37,210 nt of DNA. Origin: Gammaproteobacteria bacterium. Its GTDB lineage: Bacteria > Pseudomonadota > Gammaproteobacteria > Ga0077536. Below the pieces are notes generated by a model that saw only the letters and a program-made list of their open reading frames with translations, searched no databases and was not told the origin of the DNA. Positions 29,257 to 37,048 of this stretch are shown one piece after another. Position numbers and translations under genes: made by a program. Position 1 is the first letter of the stretch; the number at the start of each line of letters is the position of its first letter. The stretch lies in the NCBI GenBank assembly GCA_020845935.1, contig JADLEV010000005.1, forward strand, positions 1 to 37,210. Direction: 5' to 3'.

Positions 29257-30056
29257 CGGCTCAATCCACGCGCCCGCGCGTAGAGGCGCTTGCCGACATA
29301 GCGGAGCAACGGCGCGAAGCCTCCATCGTTGGTCAGCAGCGCCAGCTTGCGCGTGAAACGCGCCGCCGTATCGCGGTTCACGATCTCCAGTCGGCGCAGA
29401 CGATAGGGATTGCCATCCTTCAATGCCGCGCCGGGCTGCGTGGTGCATGCCGCGCTGTATCCGGCCGTGCGCACGGCGTCCTCGCAGCGTGCGTCCCAGG
29501 CGCCATAGGGGTAGGCGAAGCTCGTCACTGGCTTGCCGAGAATGTCCTCCAGTGCCGACTTTGAATCGCGCACCTCACGGGCGAGTGCCTCGTCCGTGAG
29601 TCCGGGCAGGCGGACATGGTCGACGCCATGTGCTCCGATCTCCATGCCCGCTGCATCCAGTTGCCGGATCTCCTCGGCGTTCAGCAAGCGCCCGGCAGGG
29701 CGCCCCGAATCCGGCCAATACGGCACTTGGCCGATCGATCCCGTGACGATGAAGAAGGTTGCGCGCATGGCACGCGCCTCCAGTGCGGCGGCAGCATCGA
29801 GATTGTTGGCAAAGCCGTCGTCGAAGGTAATCGCGACGGCGTTCGCGCCGGTAGCGATGCGGCTGGGTCCCACCAGCTCGCGAATCGCGCAGGTCGTTCG
29901 GCCGGCTTCGTGCAACAGACGAATCTGGTCGTTGAACCTGTTCGCGGAAACAGACCATTTCCATGCAGGTGTTTGCACGCAGTCTTCCAGAGCGTGGTAC
30001 ATGAGGGCCACGGGACCGGCGCTGTTCTGCTTGCCTTGAATGGACAACCTGAGCAT
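29253..30056 (-). CDS. Polysaccharide deacetylase (CE4/NodB)
   Basis: VAITFDDGFANN, GAHGVDHVRLPGL, FAYPYGAWD; ATG at 30056 preferred over the TTG at 30077 in the ORF track. Confidence 0.88.
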   Translation of the reverse strand: MLRLSIQGKQNSAGPVALMYHALEDCVQTPAWKWSVSANRFNDQIRLLHEAGRTTCAIRELVGPSRIATGANAVAITFDDGFANNLDAAAALEARAMRATFFIVTGSIGQVPYWPDSGRPAGRLLNAEEIRQLDAAGMEIGAHGVDHVRLPGLTDEALAREVRDSKSALEDILGKPVTSFAYPYGAWDARCEDAVRTAGYSAACTTQPGAALKDGNPYRLRRLEIVNRDTAARFTRKLALLTNDGGFAPLLRYVGKRLYARARGLSR

Positions 30057-30098
30057 TGGTTTCACTTGACCAGCCAATTGGCGCGGTGCGCGGTCACG

Positions 30099-30117
30099 CC
30101 GGTAGCACTGCTACCGG
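30099..30117. promoter_or_regulatory. 19-bp perfect palindrome, candidate operator
   Basis: CCGGTAGCA-C-TGCTACCGG, 9-nt arms, in the gap between two - strand genes. Confidence 0.4.
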
Positions 30118-30153
30118 GTTCTCGACACGATGCATATCATGGCTGCCTCAATA

Positions 30154-31038
30154 TTATTTTCCAGCGGTCGTTGGCCCCAGCCATCGCTGCCGCAACGTCG
30201 CGAGTTCACCGGGGGTGTAATAGTGCGTTGCGAACTTCGAGCGGTACATCCGATCGATGTAATTCTCCGGCAGCAGGACGTTCGCGATGAAGTCTCCGTA
30301 CATCGAATACGATGGATCCCGCTCGGTGACGTGCGTCTGTTTCAATTCCGGAATACGCAGGCCGAGATACTCGGTGAAGGCCTCCCGATAGCACGCATTC
30401 AGAGTTTCGACCTTGATGAGCAACAACGCGAGCCCATCGTCTCGGATGATCTGATAGCCCTTGTCGGCGGGGAACTCGTGCTGATACACGTCGATGCCGA
30501 ATACGTCCCTGACCTCCTCATCGAACCAGCGCAGCGGCTGATCGTGCGGAAAGCGTTCGAGAAACACGTCAAGGATGTCCTGATGCGACAGCGTACCGGC
30601 GCGGTGGCGCCGGAAAAACTCCGGAATGAACGCCTCGATGCTGAGGAAAAACACCGAGAGATTGCGTGCCACCGGTTCGCGGAACACCGTCACCAGATGC
30701 CAGTGGCGATGGCGTGGCCCCAGACGGCCGATCTCGTCCGCGATGCGGCGGCTAGTGCGAACGTTCAGCGGATGCTGCCGTTCGGACTGACCGTTCACCC
30801 AGCCAATACGTTTTTCGACGCTTTCCGGATTGAGCCAGTGGGTATGAAAGACCGGCATCGTGAGACCCGCCGCACGCAGCGTGTTCACCGTCGTCATCGA
30901 ACCGGCGCGCCCCATCTGGTGCACCAGCAGCGCCGGTTCGCGGGTACGCAGATGCGCTTCGAGGGACTCGACGCTGCGCTGGTTCTTCCGGCGGGTGTGC
31001 CAGGAATAAAGTAATCGCTTCGGCGTGGCGAGGATCAC
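30154..31038 (-). CDS. Putative capsular polysaccharide synthesis protein (sulfotransferase/NKWYS-like)
   Basis: ALLVHQMGRAGSMTTVNTLRAAGL; HLVTVFREPVARNLSVFF; GTG at 31038 preceded by GGAG with 6-nt spacing, better than the TTG at 31050. Confidence 0.7.
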   Translation of the reverse strand: MILATPKRLLYSWHTRRKNQRSVESLEAHLRTREPALLVHQMGRAGSMTTVNTLRAAGLTMPVFHTHWLNPESVEKRIGWVNGQSERQHPLNVRTSRRIADEIGRLGPRHRHWHLVTVFREPVARNLSVFFLSIEAFIPEFFRRHRAGTLSHQDILDVFLERFPHDQPLRWFDEEVRDVFGIDVYQHEFPADKGYQIIRDDGLALLLIKVETLNACYREAFTEYLGLRIPELKQTHVTERDPSYSMYGDFIANVLLPENYIDRMYRSKFATHYYTPGELATLRQRWLGPTTAGK

Positions 31039-31243
31039 CGGGTTCTCCAACGGGAAATATCGTGTGATCTTAATGCCTGACGCAGGTATTGATTGGTTCC
31101 GCGTTTGTTACGCAATGTGGAAGCATGGATCGGTATTCGACAAAATGGGGTAGTGTCTGCCGACACGACCGGTAGCAACGGATGGAAAAGATGGGTCGGC
31201 TGGGACGCAAGCCACACTGGACGTTGTGAGGGCGAGGTGAAGG
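31039..31243. promoter_or_regulatory. Divergent intergenic/promoter region
   Basis: About 205 bp between divergent starts (31038 - and 31244 +), visibly AT-richer at 31050-31150; no confident -35/-10 identified. Confidence 0.5.
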
Positions 31244-32392
31244 ATGGTCAGGTACGAGTACTTTACGCGACGCCAGGCATTGGAGTGGCAAAGCGGTACG
31301 GCGATCGATACCGCCGATCCGTTGACGAATGTCCACCCGGACTACTTCGCCTACTGCGACCCGGATCAGCTCGTCGGTGTCGGTGCGTGGGACGGTGCAC
31401 GGATGATTGGAAGGAACCTGTTCTTCCATTGCCCGATCTCGGTCCATGGTGTCGCCGTGGAGTGCGTGGTCTCGAATAACCTGTTCGTGGCTCCCGAGTA
31501 TCGACCCAAAGGGATTGGGACCTATCTCAAGATGCACGTGCTGAAACTCGGCTATCCGCAGATATCCTCCGGCGTGTCGCCGTCGATGCAGAAGGTGTAC
31601 GACGCATGGAGTGCGTATCGGCGTGTCGACGCGTCGATCACGTACTCGGTCGCGGCAGATGCGTTTGGTGTGTTGCGCGTGTCTCGCATCGCGGCGGAAC
31701 AACATCGCCTGGGTGCCGATCGCGCCGGACGTGTGGGTTTGGCGCGCCTTGCGCTCGCGCGAGCCCGTGCATCGCTGCGTCTGTTGGCCGCCGGTCCCCG
31801 GACGCGGGTGTTGGATGCAAACACCGCAGTCGGTGCGATTGACGACGTCTTGCGAAGTGCGCATCGGGTCATCCAGGTTCCGTGGAATCGGCAGGTGCTG
31901 TGCGATGCCTTGCATGGCCGGCACGCCCGGATGCATGCATGGGTGATCGAGCTTCCCGGTGGCCGGCAACAGTTCCTCAGTGCCTATCGCAAGCAGCGAC
32001 TGGTGCGCACCTTCGGCACGCGCGAGATGATGAAAACGGAGCTTCTGTTCAACGAGGCTTGGCCTCCCGTACAGGAAGATGACGTCGCGCTGACCTGCAT
32101 CGCGTTCGTGGTACGTCAAGCTCGAAGCCTCGGTGCCAGCGTGGTCCAGGTGGACGCGATGACACCGGCATTGGCGCGGATCTGCGAGCGCTTCGGCTTC
32201 GATACTTTTTATCGCAAGCGCGTGTACATCGCGCCGAACACCCGAGACAAAGATTTGTCGTCCGTTCTGTCCGACCCGGCCAACTGGTGGTGCCGTGCGA
32301 TCAACGAGAACGAGTTCGAGGAGATTGCGCTGCCTCGCGCCGGCTACACGGACTTCGCGGCTTTGATTCCTGCGATGAGCCTGTCGGCTTAG
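31244..32392 (+). CDS. GNAT-like protein, possibly tandem GNAT/FemAB-like
   Basis: N-terminal half NNLFVAPEYRPKGIGTYLKMHVLKLGYPQI; C-terminal half FVVRQARSLGASVVQVDAMTPALARICERFGFDTFYRK; purine-rich RBS before ATG. Confidence 0.65.
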   Translation: MVRYEYFTRRQALEWQSGTAIDTADPLTNVHPDYFAYCDPDQLVGVGAWDGARMIGRNLFFHCPISVHGVAVECVVSNNLFVAPEYRPKGIGTYLKMHVLKLGYPQISSGVSPSMQKVYDAWSAYRRVDASITYSVAADAFGVLRVSRIAAEQHRLGADRAGRVGLARLALARARASLRLLAAGPRTRVLDANTAVGAIDDVLRSAHRVIQVPWNRQVLCDALHGRHARMHAWVIELPGGRQQFLSAYRKQRLVRTFGTREMMKTELLFNEAWPPVQEDDVALTCIAFVVRQARSLGASVVQVDAMTPALARICERFGFDTFYRKRVYIAPNTRDKDLSSVLSDPANWWCRAINENEFEEIALPRAGYTDFAALIPAMSLSA

Positions 32393-33820
32393 ATGAGCGA
32401 CGCTTTCATCCATGCGTTGCGATGCCCTCAGGGGGAGAGGCCGGCCCTTGCCGACGATACCGATCGGGTGACGCATACACAGCTGCACGTAGCGGCACGG
32501 CGGGCGGCCGGCAGGATTCGCGAGGAATTCGGCTCCGGCGGCTACGTCCTGCTTGCCGCCGAGCCTTCGGTTCGGTTCATCATCACCTTGCTCGGCACCA
32601 TGTATAGCGGCAACACACCGGTACCGATCGACCCGGTGACGCCCGCGCCAACGCTTGAGGCAATTCGAGCGCAGTGCCGGGCATCAAGGCTCCTGGAGCC
32701 TCTCGCCGCGGGCGATTGTGAGCATGCGCCAAGCCGCGATGCGCCGGATGCGCAGTTGCCGGCGCTGGTGCTGTTCACCTCCGGCACTACGGGATCACCG
32801 AAAGGCGTCCTTATGACGCACCAGAATCTGCTTCGGTCCTGCGACGTCATCGCCGGGTACCTGGGCTATCACGAGTTTCCGACAAGCGTGTCGGTGCTGC
32901 CGCTGCACTACAGCTACGGCTTGATTTCCCAGGTGCTGAGCCAACTGTATGTAGGCGGCTATGTCCGGATCATGGCCGGCCTGCGCAACCCCCTGGTCTT
33001 CGCGAAGACCGTCGAAGGCGAGCGTATCGAGACATTTTGTGGCGTGCCATCGACATTTCTGGCGCTCACGAAATTCAATCGGCTGGCTCCGATCCGGCTA
33101 CCTGCCTTGCGCGTCGTGTGTTCGGCGGGGGCCGCATTCGAGGCGAGCGTGTACGATACGCTCAAGACGATCTGTCCCAACGCCACGGTGTTCAACAACT
33201 ACGGCATGACCGAAGCCTGCCCGAGGCTGTCGTATGTCTCCGATCGCGATGAGCATTTCTTTGACGGCTCGGTGGGCCGTCCGATTGCCGGTGTCGAGGC
33301 GATCGTCATCGACGGGCAGACCGACAACCGCCTGCCGGACAATGTGCGCGGGGTGCTCGCGGTTCGGGGCCCGAACATCAGCCCGGGATATCTGAACGAT
33401 GCGGTGGCCACACGCACCGCATTCACTGCGGACGGGTTTCTGCGTACTGGGGACATCGCGCATATCGACGCGGGTTATATCTATTTGCACGGTCGGGCCG
33501 ACGACATCTTCAATGTCGGTGGTGAGAAAGTCGCGCCGCTGGAAATCGAAACGGCGTTGAACCAGATGCCGGAGATTGAATGCTCCGCGGTGGCGGGGCT
33601 GCAGGACGCGGCCAGGGGCCGGGTCCCGGTGGCATTTCTCAAATTGGTCCAGCCGATTGCCGTGCACCGGATCACCGCGGCTCTCGCGCAGGTGCTGTCG
33701 CCGAACAAGATGCCGGTCGCTTACTACGAGGTGTCGTCGTTTCCTCAGACCGGCAACGGCAAGATCCAGCGACGGCGGCTCGAACCGCACTCTAATTTCG
33801 TGATTCGTCGAATCGAATAG
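32393..33820 (+). CDS. AMP-forming acyl/aminoacyl ligase (ANL superfamily)
   Basis: LVLFTSGTTGSPKGVLMTH, VFNNYGMTEACP, FLRTGDIAHIDAGYIYLHGRADDIFNVGGEKVAPLEIE, GNGKIQRR. Confidence 0.93.
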   Translation: MSDAFIHALRCPQGERPALADDTDRVTHTQLHVAARRAAGRIREEFGSGGYVLLAAEPSVRFIITLLGTMYSGNTPVPIDPVTPAPTLEAIRAQCRASRLLEPLAAGDCEHAPSRDAPDAQLPALVLFTSGTTGSPKGVLMTHQNLLRSCDVIAGYLGYHEFPTSVSVLPLHYSYGLISQVLSQLYVGGYVRIMAGLRNPLVFAKTVEGERIETFCGVPSTFLALTKFNRLAPIRLPALRVVCSAGAAFEASVYDTLKTICPNATVFNNYGMTEACPRLSYVSDRDEHFFDGSVGRPIAGVEAIVIDGQTDNRLPDNVRGVLAVRGPNISPGYLNDAVATRTAFTADGFLRTGDIAHIDAGYIYLHGRADDIFNVGGEKVAPLEIETALNQMPEIECSAVAGLQDAARGRVPVAFLKLVQPIAVHRITAALAQVLSPNKMPVAYYEVSSFPQTGNGKIQRRRLEPHSNFVIRRIE

Positions 33821-33829
33821 GAGCACCTT

Positions 33830-34078
33830 GTGACCGAACCAATTGCCGAGACAATCAAAAACATCGTCGCGGATCTGTTTTCCTGTTCGCGGATGGAGCT
33901 GAACGAATCCAGCGGTCCTGGGGACGTTCCTCGCTGGGATTCATTGGGGCACATCCAGCTCCTCGAAGCGGTCTCGGATCGATTCAAGGTGGCTATTCCA
34001 ATTGAGACCGCGCTTGAAGCGCAATCGATAGGCGATCTGGCGCGGATCATTGCGAAGGCACGGTCCGAAAAGGGTTGA
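33830..34078 (+). CDS. Acyl carrier protein
   Basis: 82 aa, WDSLGHIQLLEAV with predicted phosphopantetheine Ser38; GTG start after GGAG. Confidence 0.9.
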   Translation: MTEPIAETIKNIVADLFSCSRMELNESSGPGDVPRWDSLGHIQLLEAVSDRFKVAIPIETALEAQSIGDLARIIAKARSEKG

Positions 34079-34108
34079 AGGAATCGAGGTTGCACAGAAT
34101 GTAGTTAT

Positions 34109-34144
34109 GCCGAAACCCGCGCGACAGCGCTGGGTCTTTTCGGC
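34109..34144 (+). other. Intergenic RNA hairpin candidate
   Basis: GCCGAAA(34109-34115)/TTTCGGC(34138-34144), CCC/GGG, GCGC/GCGC around GACA loop; no following T tract. Confidence 0.5.
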
Positions 34145-34177
34145 TTCCACTGAACGATGCATCAGGGAGGTACGACG

Positions 34178-35083
34178 ATGGAAAGGAGTTTCGTTGGTCG
34201 CGTCAGTTTCCGGCTCGATGATCCGTCGCCGACGAGCGATCACGCGCTCGAGGCGGAGATCCTGCGGCGATTTCAAAGGTACGGCATCCCCCTAACCGTC
34301 GCCGTCGTTCCGTTCGGCAAGCCGGAACCGGTACGCACGCTGGTGCTGGACGATGTGCGGCACATCATCGAGGCTCGGCAATCCGGAGACATCGAGATCG
34401 CACTGCATGGCTACCGGCATCTGCAACGAACGCGGATAGGTGGGTCGCCGTCGGAATTCTCAGGAGTGCCGCTCGCCGAGCAGACCGATATGCTGCGTCG
34501 CGGCCGGGATGTGCTCCAACGCATCTTCGGCGAGGGGGTTACCGGCTTCGTGCCGCCATGGAACACGTTCGACGGCAACACACTCAAGGCCGTGGCCGCC
34601 GCCGGTATGGAATATCTGGGTGCGGGGTTCGGTGCGGCTCCATCGCTACGCCAGCCCGCAGCACCGCGCATCGTGCCAAAGACCTGCACGCTGAACCAAC
34701 GGGAATACGAGCGTGCATGCAACGAAGCGCGGCGCTTCGCCCACGGCCAGCCGTGGATCGTGTTCGTGTTCCATCCGGACAACTTCGTCGAGTATCGGGA
34801 TCCCTCCGCCGAAGGTGAGCCGGCGCCGTGGCTCACTCTGTCGTTGCTGGAGACCATGCTGGAGCAACTGCGCGCGGAGCCAGATATCGTCGCGACGACC
34901 TTGCAGGCCGCGGTGCACGCTGATGGAGTCCATGGCAGGCTCTGGAATCCTGCGGAACTACTCTGGGTCGGGCGTCTGGTCCCGCGCGCAGGATGGCGAA
35001 TACCAACACGTATCGTCTTCCGCCGATCGCGGCTGCACGGGCTTCGTTGTCTCGCGTACCGGGTACCCGGCAACCGGGACTGA
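34178..35083 (+). CDS. DUF2334-like polysaccharide deacetylase
   Basis: VSFRLDDPSPTSD, IEIALHGYRHLQRT, GFVPPWNTFDGNTLKAV; GGGAGG before ATG at 34178. Confidence 0.82.
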   Translation: MERSFVGRVSFRLDDPSPTSDHALEAEILRRFQRYGIPLTVAVVPFGKPEPVRTLVLDDVRHIIEARQSGDIEIALHGYRHLQRTRIGGSPSEFSGVPLAEQTDMLRRGRDVLQRIFGEGVTGFVPPWNTFDGNTLKAVAAAGMEYLGAGFGAAPSLRQPAAPRIVPKTCTLNQREYERACNEARRFAHGQPWIVFVFHPDNFVEYRDPSAEGEPAPWLTLSLLETMLEQLRAEPDIVATTLQAAVHADGVHGRLWNPAELLWVGRLVPRAGWRIPTRIVFRRSRLHGLRCLAYRVPGNRD

Positions 35084-35118
35084 TTGGCAATGGCAACCAA
35101 CCGTAAGAGGACTATCCG

Positions 35119-35823
35119 GTGATCATTTCCCACAGGTATCGATTTGTGTTCATAAAGACCCGGAAGACGGCCGGTTCCAGCCTTGAAATAGCGTTATCCA
35201 AATACTGTGGTCCGCGTGACATCATTTCGTCGATCAGCGAAGAGGAAGATCGAGAACGCACAGCGTTGGGCTACCGTGGGCCACAGCACGACACGATTCC
35301 GTTGCGCCATCACACGCGACATGAGTTGCTCCGGATGCTGCAGTCCGGTCGGTTGGACCGGCGGGTATATCACCGGCACATGAAAGCGAAAGACGTCCGG
35401 AGCCGTGTCGCCGGGCACGTGTGGGCAAACTACTTCAAGTTTTGTATCGAGCGGAATCCATGGGACAAAGCGATTTCGCTGTATTACTGGCGCACCCGCA
35501 ATCAACGGGAACGACCGCCATTGATCGACTACTTGCAGTCAGAAGAGTCGAAGGATTTGTCGAACTGGGATATTTACACGCAGAATGATCGCGTCCTCGT
35601 GGACCATGTCGCCAGATACGAGAATCTCGAGGCAGAGTTGCGAGCGATTGCGGCACGACTCGGCATACCGGGCGACCTGGCCGCCGATTTGCGCGGTATC
35701 AACGCCAAGGGCGGGGTTCGTGTGGACCGTAGACGCTATCAGGAGGTCATCGGGACCGATGAGCGGCAAGTCATCGCTCGCATCTGCGCAAACGAAATAA
35801 CGCAGTTCGGTTACAGCTTCTAG
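35119..35823 (+). CDS. Sulfotransferase family 2-like protein
   Basis: FVFIKTRKTAGSSLEIALSKY PAPS-type motif; FCIERNPWDKAISLYYW. Confidence 0.82.
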   Translation: MIISHRYRFVFIKTRKTAGSSLEIALSKYCGPRDIISSISEEEDRERTALGYRGPQHDTIPLRHHTRHELLRMLQSGRLDRRVYHRHMKAKDVRSRVAGHVWANYFKFCIERNPWDKAISLYYWRTRNQRERPPLIDYLQSEESKDLSNWDIYTQNDRVLVDHVARYENLEAELRAIAARLGIPGDLAADLRGINAKGGVRVDRRRYQEVIGTDERQVIARICANEITQFGYSF

Positions 35824-35851
35824 CCGGACTGGCCGAAATTGGGCTTCGGTT

Positions 35852-37048
35852 TCAAAGCCGCCGATTGCAACGACTTAACGGCAGCATCAAGCCTGTCCAG
35901 TACGCCGCTCGACGAAACCTCGGTATCTCGGCGATACGGGCACACCGGGCGGCGAGGCGTGGTAACGAGCGCGTCGCGATCCAGTCTGGATCTCTTTCTC
36001 GAATCGCCCGCGCAAGTTCCAGCGGGGCGACGAACCGCAGCGTTGGCCATTCGTCTAGAGCACGCCGCAATCCCCGCTCCAGCGCGGCAAGGCTGGCCGC
36101 GCGTGCACCGAAGAAATTCGCCCGATGTGTCTCGATCAGGCATGCCCGTCCCTGGCGGGTGCGCGCCGCGAGCGCGGCGGCGAGCCGCTCGGGTTCATGA
36201 CCCTTGATCGGTTCGAAGTACACGTCGCGGACCAGATAGGTCATGCCCGAGGCGGCGCGATCGCCATTCAGCATCCTGGCGTCGACGCCACCCGGGGCGC
36301 CAGACGCATCCCGGCAGGTGGCACGACGGCCGGGGGTGATGACCGTATCGATGCCGGCACGGGCCCAGGCACGTTCGACGGCATCGCTCCAGACGAAGGT
36401 CGTCGCGACGGCGACTTGCGGCGCGGCAGCGAACAGCGCGCGATAGCTCTCGCATTCGAATGTGACCGCGGCGTCGATTGCTGCCGCATCCAGCGGTCGC
36501 GATGGTAACGTCGCCGCATCGACCCAACGCGATTGGAGATGGGATGGCAGATCCTCGGTGGCTGCGGGTTCCGGTGAGGTCAGCCAGGTCCGAACACTCG
36601 CGTCGGATTGTGCCGCGGCGAGCAGCGCGGGCGGCCAGTAATGTGCCTGTCCGTGCAACTGGGGAACGAACACACCGGCGGCGATCCCTTCCTTGATCGC
36701 GGCACATACTTCGTCGAACCTCGGATCGGACAGCGGCAAGCCGTGATAGGTGGTGCCGCCATCGGCCAGGATCCGCGGTCCATCCGGTACCTCGAAAACC
36801 ATCCCGAGCGTCATCAATGCCGGGCGACCCGTGCCATCGCGGATGCGGCCGAGCATCGCCGCAAGCTCGCGCAATGCCTTGGCCTGCTCCAGCGGACCCG
36901 CGCCCCAGTCATCGCTTTCGATGACGAGGACCGGATGACGCAACACCGGTTCACGCCAGCGAGCCAGCAATGGCCGCGCGAAGGCTACCAGAACGACGAG
37001 CCAGAGTGCGACGATCGCGAGTGGAATCCACAGGAACACGGTCATCAC
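35852..37048 (-). CDS. Membrane-anchored polysaccharide deacetylase-like protein of uncharacterised type
   Basis: N-terminal TM MMTVFLWIPLAIVALWLVVLVAFA; HPVLVIESDDWGAGP; FVPQLHGQAHYWPPAL; CLIETHRANFFG. Confidence 0.7.
   Translation of the reverse strand: MMTVFLWIPLAIVALWLVVLVAFARPLLARWREPVLRHPVLVIESDDWGAGPLEQAKALRELAAMLGRIRDGTGRPALMTLGMVFEVPDGPRILADGGTTYHGLPLSDPRFDEVCAAIKEGIAAGVFVPQLHGQAHYWPPALLAAAQSDASVRTWLTSPEPAATEDLPSHLQSRWVDAATLPSRPLDAAAIDAAVTFECESYRALFAAAPQVAVATTFVWSDAVERAWARAGIDTVITPGRRATCRDASGAPGGVDARMLNGDRAASGMTYLVRDVYFEPIKGHEPERLAAALAARTRQGRACLIETHRANFFGARAASLAALERGLRRALDEWPTLRFVAPLELARAIRERDPDWIATRSLPRLAARCARIAEIPRFRRAAYWTGLMLPLSRCNRRL

Noticed and set aside
31070-32488. 472-aa - strand ORF
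   Set aside because: Antisense to the GNAT-like gene, which has an RBS and sensible protein text; shadow ORF composition.
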